Shown here: positions 11,602 through 23,500 of the stretch, one piece after another
Numbering within the stretch: the stretch's first letter is position 1
Layout: each line of letters opens with the position of its first letter
Assembly (NCBI GenBank): GCA_037693485.1
Contig: CM075344.1
Location: 41,016,501 to 41,080,500 of the forward strand
Length of the DNA stretch: 64,000 bases
Direction: 5' to 3'
Origin: Kitagawia praeruptora
Lineage: Eukaryota; Streptophyta; Magnoliopsida; Apiales; Apiaceae
Notes under the pieces: model-generated
Seen by the model: only the letters and a program-made list of their open reading frames with translations
What the model was told of the DNA's origin: nothing
Database searches by the model: none
Program-made: the position numbers and the translations under genes

Positions 11602-14600
11602 ATGGCAGCTCAGAGAAGATTACCTAAATCAGTAGCCTTCAAGTTTGGTGACTTTGATTTTATGACAAACAATCATGTTGCAGCTATCACCAACAAGGAA
11701 GGAGTATCATCTAATTTTCATCCAATCATGGACTTTCTGGCATATGGACCATTAAGTTATGCATTGACAGCATCTCCACAGATTAATCAAGTAGCTGTTT
11801 CACAAGCTTGGAAGAATGCTGAGGTAATTGATTCTACTCAGAGTCAATCAGGTAAGATTGTTCTACATTTAGGACAAGATTCATTTGACATTACTGAATC
11901 TATTGTTAATTCAGTACTTTGCTTACCTGTTACTGATAGTTATGAGAATGTACCATCTGATGATAATATAAGAACTATGTTGTCTGAATTAGGTTATAGT
12001 GGACCTCTAGATAACATGAGCTAGTTGAATAGGTCTTTTCTTAGAAAGGAATGGTCTTTTTACTTTGATCAAATTGCTAAATGTTTTACTGGCAAATGTA
12101 GTTCTTTTCAGCAAATTACTTCTGTTACATCACATATTGCTTATAGTTTGCTTTATGACAGAGTAATCAACATTGGTCATATTATCTTAAGTCAGATGAG
12201 TATTAAACTTGGGTTAAGAGATCAAAACAGGAAAATGGTTTATTATCATAGATTTATGCAATTGTTTATTAACCATTTTGTTCCTGATGTTGAAACTAGA
12301 TTTGGTAAAGAATATTGTGTTTCTTCTTATGAACAGCAAAAGAGAATTTTCTCTGACATTACAAAGAAGGATAATGAAAAGAATCTAGATGAAATACCTG
12401 CAATTCATTATCCATATCATGTTCAGGTAATTCTTAAAACTCATCTTCCTACTTTCTACAATTCTTCTTTCTTTTGTGGTGAAATGGCTCAGGAATCTCA
12501 ATTGGAGGAGAACCTACCTGTGTCTACCCAAGTAGCCCAAAACATTATAGTCTCTGAAACAATTCAAGAACCAAATTTTGATCCACAGCCTATTGTTTCA
12601 AAGAAACCAACCTCTGGTGTTTCTCAAAAGACATCAGTTGTAAGGAAGAGAAGATTTGTTGTGTCAAGTAGTAGTAGTAATTCTAGTGAAGATGATGATG
12701 ATTTAACTCTTGCTGAGAGAGCAGAATTGAAGGCTGCAATTCAACTTTCTTTGTTAGCACAAAGAGATGAAAAACCTAGTCACAGCCAGGCTGCAGTCTC
12801 TCAAAAGGCTGTAGTTCTTAAAAAGGGAAAACAGTTACTAGATACTGACTCTCAAAAGACTGTGTCTATTGAACAAAGATCTCATCCCAAGATCACTTCT
12901 GTGTCTACACCTCTTGAGTCTTCTCAGGATAAATCTTTTGCTCACTATATCAGGAGAACAAGGAGAAAGATTCAATTGTCACCTACACACACAGAGTCTA
13001 GTCCAACTAATATCATACAGGTTTCTACAAATCAAGCTACATCTATGTCAGTATTTGACAAGAGAGATCTGGATATTGATTCTTCATGGGAAACTACATT
13101 ATCATACAGACTGGCTATGGGACTAATTTCTCTCAAAGTGAAGTTGTCAAGGCCTGTTCTAGATTTTTTGGTTGAAAGAGTACCAAAACTTTTATTTCCA
13201 GATGAATATGGACTTCTACATCAAAGACTTGACTTAATGAAGATGTATTTCTATGTGTCTGTCAGAAGACAATTAGTCAAGAAATTTGGACTCTCGAAGC
13301 ATGGTGCACTTCAATCACTTCATGCATATTTATTTGACAAGAATGTAATTATTGAAGATGCTTCAGCTCAAGGTGAACAACTGGAGGAAGTAGATAGAGG
13401 AATGCAGTCAACAGAAGATACTATTGCACCAGTGGTGAATAGTAGGAAAGATCAGATCACAGTCACTGTAACACAAGAACCATCTAGTCAGAGGAAGGAT
13501 GACTCAGGAGCTGTGATAGCTGATGTTGAAAGGACTTCTGTGATGACTGAGAATGCAAGTGAGATACCCTATGATATGGGAGGAATGACTTTGGTTGATT
13601 TTTCTGAAGATCAAACAAATTTTGTTCAGTCAGAGTCTATCCACCTTGAGGGTGTGTCTCAGCAAACAACACTTAAAGACGGTGATGTACTAACTATGGT
13701 GTCTAATGAAGTATTACTGAAGACATCAGAGTCTAGTAAAGAACCTGAAAGTGGTATACTGGAGCCTGTAGTTTCTGAAAGAAAAGAAGATGATTGTAAG
13801 GGTTCAGAGACTATAGCAGCTCACTCCTTGGAGAAAATCTCAAGCCACGTGCCAAATGAGGAACCCTCTCTCCATGTGAGTTCAGGTATAAAAACTTCTT
13901 CTAAACTCTATTTTTCTGTAGGTCATGAGAGCACTTATCTAAATTTGAGTGATACACTTGAAAAGATGGACTTAGATCCACAATTTGAGCGGCTGGCTCC
14001 TGACCAGGCAAAAGGTGAGGTAGAAAGAGTGTTGACTTTAGTAAGTCAAAGTGAGAATGAGGGTATGGATGATCAACTCCATAGTGAGGGAGAGAAAATT
14101 AGGAAACCATCATTTGATTTCTGGGATCAGGTTTTTCCTGAATCTTGGTCTGAAAATTTGGGTATGGATGCTGGTACTTATTCATTCATCAAAATGTATC
14201 AGAAGAATGACCTAGCACATCACAATGCAAAGCCAGAAGTTAAAGCTCAGAAGCAAAAGGAGAGGCTTGCAGGAATCATTAACAGAAGAGGTGCCAGGAT
14301 AAAGCAATCTCTTGATACATATGTACCAGATGAAGATCCTAATGATCCTAGTGTTCCTTTGTATGTACTTCCAATATCAGCTAGAATTGAGACATCAACA
14401 GTCTCTGATCACTCTAAGGAGGAGTCAGGATTTGAAGATGTTAGTACACAGAATACTGGTGAAGGAGATGATGATCATGTTTCAGTTCCAGAACAGAAAG
14501 ATGAAGATGTTGATACTTCTAATCAGGTTTTATTACTTGAATATCATACAACTCAAGCAACTTCTTCTACAAGACTTGAAGATACAGTTCTTTCTGATTC

Positions 14601-14913
14601 TGATACTAAAGATACTAGAAGCACTTCCAACATTGAAGTTCATTCTGATGTTTTGAAAGATATTCAGAATTCTCAAATTGATATTCAAACAAGACTTCAA
14701 TCACTTGAAGATAACCAAGTCACAATTATGGAAAATCAAGCAGTTCTTATGAATCTCATTTGTTCTGTTTCTGAATCTCTTGGAATTAATGTTGCTGATG
14801 TCAAAAAGGGGGAGATAAAGACAATTCAAAGACAACAACAACACCACCAGACTGGGGATGATAAAGCTGGGGGAGATAAAGATCAGACAAAGGATAGTAA
14901 AAAGAAGAACTAA
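11602..14913 (+). pseudogene. Sirevirus A envelope-like protein, with one in-frame UAG
   Basis: This long third ORF, beyond pol, distinguishes Sireviruses from ordinary copia elements; its function is unproven and 'envelope-like' is historical. The first part (140 codons, ATG at 11602) ends at a UAG at 12022-12024, and the same frame stays open for a further 962 codons to 14913. The context around the stop, with FLRKEWSFYFDQIAKCF immediately after, aligns with the same place in the copy at 32446-32634 (KLRKEWSFFFDCITRAF), so the two parts are one protein. The middle is Ser/Glu/Gln-rich; the last 100 residues are predicted coiled coil (DIQNSQIDIQTRLQSLEDNQ) followed by a Lys/Asp/Gln tail. I see no convincing signal peptide or membrane segment. 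The UAG may be a mutation or a leaky stop. Confidence 0.8.
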
Positions 14914-15139
14914 CAGGAGTGATAGTGGTGAATCTTAGCTAGGAAGTGGTAAAGAAAGAGCAGCATTAATAGTTAAAATTCTTTCTTCTAAGTACTAGAT
15001 AAACGTCTACATCTGAGAAGGAGGTACTTAACTTCATAATTCTACATTCATAAATTCTATTCTGGTTGTATTGTTATATGTTTTGACATCCACAACTTAG
15101 ATTTATGCTTCAGATTGTAAAGCATAAATAGGGGGAGAT
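14914..15139 (+). other. Sirevirus A 3' untranslated region and polypurine tract
   Basis: About 220 bp follow the envelope-like gene. They end in the purine stretch GGGGGAGAT (about 15131-15139) directly before the 3' LTR, the usual plus-strand primer. The same arrangement precedes the LTRs at 23501 and 35872. Confidence 0.85.
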
Positions 15140-15878
15140 TGTTAGGAATAATTCATAAGTTGTGATGTTAAGAATAGAATTTACACATTATACTTCTTGT
15201 AATCCTGATCTTATAAAGGATTTAGCACTGTATATAGGATTTATGTGTAAGACAGTTATCTGTATAGTTTAGTCAGGAATGAACAGTGTATCGGAGACTA
15301 CATGTCAGGAACAGAGAGCAAATCCTGATGATGGTCCAATACTGATGGTTGATCAGATACTGATGCAGTGTACAGATCCTGATATCAGTCGTGTTACTGA
15401 TGATGTCATTATGGATGCTACAGAAACTGGCAAGTGCTATAAAACAGGATCGTTGTTTGAAGAACAAGAAAGAAGATATTATGAAGGAAAGAGTTTTTCT
15501 ATTGAAGGAAACTATCGACTAGAAGGCAGAACATTGTCATGTATAGATTATATCTTTCTGTTATTAGTTGATAGGTAGCATTATAAATACTCTCTCAATA
15601 TCATTGTAAAGAGCTAGAGTCGAACTAGTGAATGTGCGTAGCTCTGTATAAGGTTTGTATTCGAGAGTTCGAAACAAACAGAGAGAGAGAGATTTGTATT
15701 GTCAGCAGCTGCTAAAGGTATTGTACACCTTTGGTAGAGTTTGTATTTGATCTTATTAATACAAACAAGAGTTTGATTCATTCGTTTATTCTTGTTCATA
15801 TAATCAAGCAAAAATCAGACACGATTATATAACTTGTATTCAACCCCCCCCCCCTTCTACAAGTTATTCGAGTTAACA
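15140..15878 (+). repeat. 3' LTR of Sirevirus A
   Basis: 739 bp, TGTTAG to GTTAACA, almost identical to 3705-4441. Visible differences are single changes in the 5' half (T to C and A to G), a two-base change and small length difference in the GA-rich stretch near 15670, a longer C run, and A to T near the end. The right target duplication TCTTA follows at 15879-15883. Confidence 0.95.
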
Positions 15879-15883
15879 TCTTA

Positions 15884-16665
15884 CTTTCTCGACCTATCTG
15901 GTTTTGTTCACTCTCAGCTTCTATAATGGATGCCTTTTGAACTACCGCAGCATAATCAGTTAACTCAAACGGTGCCACTCTCGTCCGTAGCCATGGTTGC
16001 AATCCTTGTTGGAACCTTTTCGCTCGTTATTCCTCAGTACGCACAAATTCTGGAACAAACCTAGACAATTCAGTAAATTTAGTCTCATACTCGGCCACTG
16101 ATAGATTATCCTGCTTTAATTCCAGAAATTTCATCTCCATTTGGTTTTCCAAATACCTAGGGGAGTACTTTTCTAAAAACACCCTAGTAAAACGCTCCCA
16201 GGTTATCACTCCCGCTCCTTCTAGGTTCTTCTTAGCTTCCCACCAATAATTTGCCTCTCCCTTTAAGAGATAGGCTGCAAAGATTGTTTTCTGATCCTCC
16301 TCTATCCTCAATATCTCAAAAGCTTTCTCCATTTCTTTCAGCCATGCTCTGGCTGCTACTGGGTCAACAGTTCCCTCAAACTCTGGGGGTTTCAATGACT
16401 TAAAGGCACGAAAGGAGTTAGCTGCCTGATTAGGAAGAATAGGTGGTGGTTGAGGGTTCTGTGGATTAGCCAAATTCTGCCTTAATAGTTCCATGAATTG
16501 GTTAAAGGGATCACCGCCCTGATTTCCTTGTTGTTCAGTTGATTCATCTTCCTCTTCTTCTTCATGATTTTGTTCATTATGAGTATTTTCATTCTGTCTA
16601 TTGTGACTTCCTTCCTCTCTCTCATTTTCTCTTGCATTTGTTCTATTATTACGCTTAGGCGGCAT
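15884..16665 (-). pseudogene. gag N-terminal half of Ty3/gypsy element G
   Basis: The likely start is the ATG at 16665 (MPPKRNNRTNARENEREE). After an acidic, Asn/Glu-rich N-terminus comes the retrotransposon Gag domain: PPEFEGTVDPVAARAWLKEMEK, then GEANYWWEAK and WERFTRVFLEKYSPRYL, then LKQDNLSVAEYETKFTELSRF. That pattern is typical of Ty3/gypsy Gag of the chromovirus/Tekay type. An in-frame TAA at 16027-16029 interrupts it, but the same frame continues to 15884, where Sirevirus A is inserted; the remaining knuckle-bearing part is at 3161-3699. It is therefore disabled twice. Confidence 0.88.
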
Positions 16666-17915
16666 GATTCTGTATATAACAATATTCTTCATTAATTACC
16701 CAGATTTAGGGTACAATATACATCATTCCCATATACACAATTATATCACTAGTTTAACTCATTTATATACCATAATATTCTCAACTCAACTTTAGCAATT
16801 AAGCGTATCACCTTTAGCATAATAACCTTTTCATTTAAGTCAATCACCTCATATACATCAATATCCTTGAATCTCAACATTTAATATCAAAATACGATAG
16901 AATTTAGATAGAATACACAAACTTCATTAATTATCTCACTTCCTTTGTTTATCCCTATTCTGACTTTTTCCTCAAAATACACCTTACTCTCAATAGTAAA
17001 TCTCAATTATACCTTAAAATTCCTAATATTCTTTTATCTCAATAATCCTCAAATATACCCATTTCTTCTCACGAAATTCCTTCCTCTTTTATATCAAAAC
17101 GCTTCTAGCTCTAATTATCTCTTATTGAAATTTCCCTTGAAATCTCGAGTTTCCTCGTACAGTCACGTATACTCTAAACTTTGCTTCCATTTTCCCATCC
17201 ATTATTGAAATCTTCTATATTCGAAACAATTGATAGAATTTAAGAAACTTTGAATTGAAACGAACCCGAAAACAAGCAAGTGTCCCACAACAATTTATAA
17301 GATTAAGAGTTTTAAATAGCTCTTATTTGAAACAAAAGGATATTTTGGAAAATCAATATGATGGAAGAACCCGTATGTCACACAAGAGAGGGCGTCCCCT
17401 CCGACTTTCTATCACACAGACAGATTGTCCCCATGTATACATATAGGGTTATTCCTCTTAGTTGGAGTAAGAAATATAGAGGGAAATTTAAATCACGATG
17501 ATAAACACCATTTTTCGAAAATAATTTTAGAGAAATATTTTGACTAAGATAGATCGGATAAAATTTTGAAATACATTCGAAAGGCACCAGAAAGTTTTGA
17601 AAAGATACCGGCCCCTTTTTGAATAAGAGATGATAGATCACCCTGGAATTTCTCACGAGGTTATCTAACGTACACTTCCCGATACATCAAATATTCCCTT
17701 TCTCATATCGATCTCGTGTGCTACATAAACTTAACACTTTTGGCATAATAACCTTTATTAGCAATAATCTATAAAATTATAATCACTACTTAGAATAAAC
17801 GCTTCGTTCGATAAACCCCCCTTGAACTCGATGTGAGTTCATATTTTATACCATTACCTATATATCTATATGCGTATATTACTATCATTCTTGTTCCTGA
17901 GCAATATGACTCTAA
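16666..17915 (-). other. 5' leader of element G
   Basis: About 1.25 kb between the primer-binding site and the gag ATG on the minus strand. It is AT-rich, with stops in every frame and no ORF I recognise. A long untranslated leader is common in large gypsy elements. Confidence 0.65.
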
Positions 17916-17927
17916 GCTCTGATACCA
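17916..17927 (-). other. Primer-binding site of element G
   Basis: The + strand GCTCTGATACCA is TGGTATCAGAGC on the minus strand, matching initiator tRNA-Met, three bases from the LTR end at 17931. It fixes the element's minus-strand orientation. Confidence 0.9.
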
Positions 17928-18056
17928 AACTGTGACAGCCCCAATCCGGGGTCATGAATTCGGGCCGTCACGGACCAATTTCCATTCAATATCAATATCC
18001 CTTGGGTTTTTTTTTTTTTTTACAATCAATACTTGTGCAATTGACCCCGCAATAAT

Positions 18057-18080
18057 ACACACACACACACACACACACAC
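18057..18080. repeat. (CA)n microsatellite
   Basis: Twelve AC/CA dinucleotides in a row within the LTR of element G. A poly-T run lies just upstream at 18007-18021. Confidence 0.95.
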
Positions 18081-19552
18081 CAGTCATATGCTCAGAGAAC
18101 AACATCCACCATAATAACAGTTTAGAGTTGAGAGTTAAAAGAGTTATTACAAACCAGGATCATACTTAGATACATTGTTGAATTATACTTCGACATGAAG
18201 CATTTCAACAATCAAAAGTTATTACACCAACTTACACACTTAATGTACATAATCTATCAATACCCAACCGTCCGATAGCTACCTTGGGAATCGTTACCAA
18301 CACTATCTCAAAAGTTCGTCTTTCCCGTACCCTCTTGCGGGGTGTAGTGCAGAGTATCGGCATACCTAGCTGTATATAGATAAGTAGCAAGAATGAGCCA
18401 AAATAGCTCAGCAAGAAAATTTCTATCTACTAACATCAAAGGAAAATAAACCGTTATATATATATAATAGACAAAAGCAAACTTCAGTTATTATGGAAGA
18501 ATTTTATTTTCATTCAATATGTATATACACTTTCCAATTATCCTTGTACGTGAGAAATATATAGTATCATTCCATCAATCTCGCTTCTAACATCATATAA
18601 TATCAGTTCCTCTTCTTGAATGCCATAACCATGAATATACCATTTCAATTTAATCTTTCAAGATAATATAAAAACTTGAACAAATCTCTCACTATAATCT
18701 TCTTATTTCCTTCTTATGCAACAATCATATAAATTAATATAAAATCAGTTTCTCTTCGTTCGTAACAATAATTCCATCATTTCATATCACTTTTCTGTTT
18801 TCAGTTATAAAAATCTGAAAACCATCTTCAATTCTTTCTTTCAAGTTTTGGGGATATCTGCTGGCGCCAGATACGTAGGACGATGATCAGTCGCCTGACC
18901 GTATCCGCTCTCTGTTTACTACTAGTAGAAGGGATGATCCCTACCTGGTAATCAACCCTGGAGGAAGGCTACCTGCTACATCCTCCCTTGGCATCTTCGT
19001 GCCGAAATAAAATATTGGATGCTGGACTGTGCCACTACCACACAGCCTCTTACGCTTACTGTTGCAATCCCCCTTTTTCAAATCATCAAATACTATTTCA
19101 CATTTTCCATTTCCATTCACATTTCCTTTCACATACATCATTTCCATTTCCATTTATCATCACCTTTAAATTTATATATGTCATAATACTTTGATTATGA
19201 CTCAGACATCTCCTCTGTATTCAATGAAATCATTATGCTTTTATATACGTAGAGTATTCCATTTATCTCAAAAGTATTAAATACCATTCAATAATATTTA
19301 TCAAATCACAATACTTAGAAAGAATATAATTTTATAAATCATATAATCCCTAGATAATAACTGATTCCATTCCTTTATATATATCTTTAGATAACAACTG
19401 ATACCATTCCTTCATATTCCCTTAATCATAAGGCATGTTCACTTCATGCATAATCATCTCTATGTATATTCATATCCATCTCATATACTTTCCCTTTTTA
19501 CATCAATAATCAAGGAAAACCATTTCTTAACAATATAGTAACAATAGCATCA

Positions 19553-19573
19553 CATATATATATATATATATAT
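19553..19573. repeat. (TA)n microsatellite
   Basis: About ten TA dinucleotides inside the LTR of element G. Confidence 0.95.
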
Positions 19574-21465
19574 TTCATGAACTCAAGTTTCTTTGAAGAT
19601 AAATAACTTCCAAGTAGGGATAGAAAAGATCTTGCCTCGGTTTCGGTATCCGGACGGTGTGGCTCGTGTCTCCTCCGGAGTTTCTATAAACACAAAAGGT
19701 CCGTCGTTAGAATACCACATCTCTTACTCACTACAATCTTGTATAACTAGACCCTTGACACTTCAATATATGCTTAACGTATCATTATTACCCCAAAGGT
19801 TCAAGAACTTAACCATTTATAAACTCAATCGAAGTTTCAGGGGTTTTTTCACCATTTCCCTTAACGACCACACTTAACTGTAAAAATTCTCAGAAAATAT
19901 GGATTTCGAATTTTACTACAAGGTCAACTGGTAATTCCTCTTTGACTATCCTACTACAATATCCCAAAATTTTATAAATTTTAACAGTGTTTAAGTATGT
20001 CAACTATAACCTCAAAGTTGCCACAATTACGTTTTCTCGGTTTCTGAACCACTTTCACTAAAACTGACTTTTCTCCTAAACCGTACATCAGATTTTAACG
20101 CACTTTATATCCAAAACGATCTATGAACTAAGATCTATCATTTCATGGTCAATTGGTAACCTAGACAGTAGGGTACCGTACGGAGACAGGGGTCCAAAAC
20201 AGGGCAGATTACATTCTAACGAAAATCGGGCATTATAACGGCTATAATTTCATACTTTCCAAATTTTTCTCACCTCCAAACCCATCACCAAACACATACA
20301 TCAAACCTACACCATGTGGTCATCATACCAACCATGGATTTCCAACATAAAACACTTCCATATTTAACTCAAACCACTTACAAACACATAATCATCATAA
20401 ATCATCACTTATCATAACTTAAATCACCAAGTTTTCTATAACCAAGCATATATATTCAAAGTAATACTAAAGGATCTTGAGATTTATACCTCCTTGAAGC
20501 TTGACAACACTTAACAAGCCTTGGGTAGTCCTTAAATAACCTTAAGGTAGCTTGGATCAACTAACTAAATCATAAAAACAAAGTTAGAAATTCGGATTCA
20601 CTGGACACCAGTTGAAAGAATCGCAAAAACGAAAGCCTTACCTACGTTTTCTGGATGGGGCTTCTAAAGGAAAGTTGTAGAGTATCTCACCAGCTTTCCA
20701 ACCATATAAAGAACACAAAATTCCATTGAGAAACGAGGGAGATATGCCCAGTTTACTGAGCTGCTGTCCTGGTTGGCCGAATTGAATGAAATGGGGGAGA
20801 GGATGATGATCTTTTGCTTTGGTTAATCTTATCTTGGCTAATCTTGAATATTCTAGAGTTTTGTTGATAATCTTCATGTTAAATGACTAATTTGTCCCTT
20901 AAACTTGGTTAGTGGAATGTGATGCCATTGCTTATGTCACTTGGATGATCCTTTAATCCTTTTCTTGTATTTTCTAAGTAAAATGCTACTAATTTTGGTA
21001 AATGATAATGTGGTATGTATCCTTGTTATATTACTAATCTTGGTTGCTTGGTTTTCATACTCGTCTAATTGTGATTCGTTTCGAATATACCTCATTATCT
21101 CAGTGGTTTTTTTTTTTTGAAATCAATTACAAATCCAATTTCCTTTGGTATTCTCTTAACTTAATAATCCTCTGGTTAAATCTAAATCTTCTAATTCCTC
21201 AATATATAATTCCTTTAATGTTTCCATGCTCCTTAATATCCAATCAAAGCTTATTCGAAAATCTAAATCCTCAAAATCCATATTCAGGAATTTCTGAAAT
21301 CCATTGTCATTTCGAGTCACTTATTTTCGTAGTACAACACTAATATGGTTTCTGTTTATTCATTTCCTGTTTCCATTATAGCATACCTACGTACCATCCC
21401 TCTAAATCCCCAAAATTCACTATTCATGTGATCACTGTAGCATTGCTAAAGTTAGGGTTATTACA

Positions 21466-23269
21466 TATGGGACTAATTTCTCTCAAAGTGAAGTTGTCAA
21501 GGCCTGTTCTAGATTTTCTGGTTGAAAGAGTACCAAAACTTTTATTTCCAGATGAATATGGACTTCTACATCAAAGACTTGACTTAATGAAGATGTATTT
21601 CTATGTATCTGTCAGAAGACAATTAGTCAAGAAATTTGGACTCTCAAAGCATGTTGCACTTCAATCACTTCATGCATATTTATTTGACAAGGATGTCATT
21701 ATTGAAGATGCTTCAGCTCAAGGTGAACAACTGGAGGAAGTAGATAGAGGAAAGCAGTCAACAGAAGATATTATTGCACCGGTGGTGAATAGTAGGAAAT
21801 ATCAGATCACAGTCACTGCAACACAAGAACCATCTAGTCAGAGGAAGGATGACTCAGGAGCTGTGATAGCTGATGTTGAAAGGTCTTCTGTGATGACTGA
21901 GAATGTAAGTGAGATACCCTATGATATGGGAGGAATGACTTTGGTTGATTTTTCTGAAGATCAAACAAATTTTGTTCAGTCAGAGTCTATCCACCTTGAG
22001 GGTGTGTCTCAGCAAACAACACTTAAAGACGGTGATATACTAACTATGGTGTCTAATGAAGTATTACTGAAGACATCAGAGTCTAGTAAAGAACCTGAAA
22101 GTGGTATACTGGAGCCTGTAGTTTCTGAAAGGAAAGAAGATGATTGTAAGGGTTCAGAGACTATAGCAGCTCACTCCTTGGAGAAAACCTCAAGCCACAT
22201 GCCATATGAGGAACCCTCTCTCCATGTGAGTTCAGGTATAAAAACTCCTTCTAAACCTTATTTTTCTGTAGGTCATGAGAGCACTTATCTAAATTTGAGT
22301 GATACACTTGAAAAGATGGACTTAGATCCACAATTTGAGCGGCTGGCTCCTGACCAGGCAAAAGGTGAGGTAGAAAGAGTGTTGACTTTAGTAAGTCAAA
22401 GTGAGAATGAGGGTATGGATGATCAACTCCATAGTGAGGGAGAGAAAATTAGGAAACCATCATTTGATTTCTGGGATCAGGTTTTTCCTGAATCTTGGTC
22501 TGAAAATTTGGATATGGATGCTGGTACTTATTCATTCATCAAAATTTATCAGAAGAATGACCTAGCACATCACAATGCAAAGACAGAAGTTAAAGCTCAG
22601 AAGCAAAAGGAGAGGCTTGCAGGAATCATTAATAGAAGAGGTGTCAGGATAAAGCAATCTCTTGATACATATGTACCAGATGAAAATCCTAATGATCCTA
22701 GTGTTCCTTTGTATGTACTTCCAATATCAGCTCGAATTGAGACATCTACAGTCTCTGATCACTCTAAAGAGGAGTCAGGATTTGAAGATGTTAGTACACA
22801 GAATACTGGTGAAGGAGATGATGATCATGTTTCAGTTCCAGATCAGAAAGATGAAGATGTTGATATTTCTAATCAGGTTTTATTACTCGAATATCATACA
22901 ACTCAAGCAACTTCTTCTACAAGACTTGAAGATACAGTTCTTTCTGATTCTGATACTGAAGATACTAGAAGCACTTCCAACATTGAAGTTCATTATGATG
23001 TTTTGAAAGATATTCAGAATTCTCAAATTGCTATTCAAACAAGACTTCAATTACTTGAAGATAATCAAGTCACAATTATGGAAAATCAAGCAGTTCTAAT
23101 GAATTTCATTTGTTCTGTTTCTGAATCTCTTGGAATTAATGTTGCTGATGTCAAAAAGGGGGAGATAAAGACAATTCAAAGACAACAACAACACTACCAG
23201 ACTAAAGGAGATAAAGATAAAGCTGGGGGAGATAAAGAGCAGACAAAGGGTAGTAAAAAGAAGAACTAA
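21466..23269 (+). pseudogene. Envelope-like protein of Sirevirus B, C-terminal two thirds
   Basis: About 600 codons open without interruption and very similar to the end of the A protein (13116-14913). They begin at GLISLKVKLSRPVLDFLVER and end in the same coiled coil and Lys/Asp tail. Relative to A the tail differs slightly (TKGDKDKAGGDKEQTKGSKKKN). An apparent start at 21428 lies in the adjoining gypsy LTR, so that longer ORF is a chance fusion created by the insertion. The N-terminal third must lie beyond element G. Confidence 0.88.
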
Positions 23270-23500
23270 GAGTGACAGTGGTGACAGTGGTGAATCTCAG
23301 CTAGGAAGTGGTAAAAGAAGAGCAGCATTAATAGTTAAAATTCTTTCTTTTAAGTACTAGATAAATGTCTACATCTGAGAAGGAGGTACTTAACTTCATA
23401 ATTCTACATTTATAAATTCTATTCTGGTTGTATTGTTATATGTTTTGACATCCACAACTTAGATTTATGCTTCAGATTTTAAAGCATAAATAGGGGAGAT
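23270..23500 (+). other. Sirevirus B 3' untranslated region and polypurine tract
   Basis: Parallels 14914-15139 of copy A and ends in TAGGGGAGAT before the LTR. A short local duplication, GTGACAGTG twice, follows the stop codon and is not in A. Confidence 0.8.

Larger units (their letters stand above)
3705..15878 (+). mobile_element. Sirevirus A: complete Ty1/copia element with envelope-like gene
   Basis: A 12.2-kb element with LTRs at 3705-4441 and 15140-15878, a primer-binding site complementary to initiator tRNA-Met, gag, pol in the Ty1/copia order (protease, integrase, reverse transcriptase, RNase H), a 1.5-kb spacer, a long envelope-like ORF, a polypurine tract and a perfect TCTTA target duplication. 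This layout is the hallmark of the SIRE/Maximus (Sirevirus) lineage. By eye the two LTRs differ at about five substitutions and two small length changes, so the insertion is fairly young. Only two clear coding lesions are seen: a frameshift near 8819 and a stop at 12022. It is inserted in the gag of element G. Confidence 0.95.
17931..21465 (-). repeat. 5' LTR of Ty3/gypsy element G (3.5 kb)
   Basis: Bounded by TGTGACAGCC at 17931 and GGTTATTACA at 21465 on the + strand, so TG...CA on the minus strand. Its right half (19799-21465) repeats 882-2546 with only scattered differences. At 3535 bp this is a very long LTR. It contains a T run (18007-18021), a CA microsatellite (18057-18080) and a TA microsatellite (about 19553-19573). 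No gene is recognisable inside. The ORF at 20638-20877 corresponds to one in the other LTR copy (1680-1958) with a different end, which argues against coding. Confidence 0.9.
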
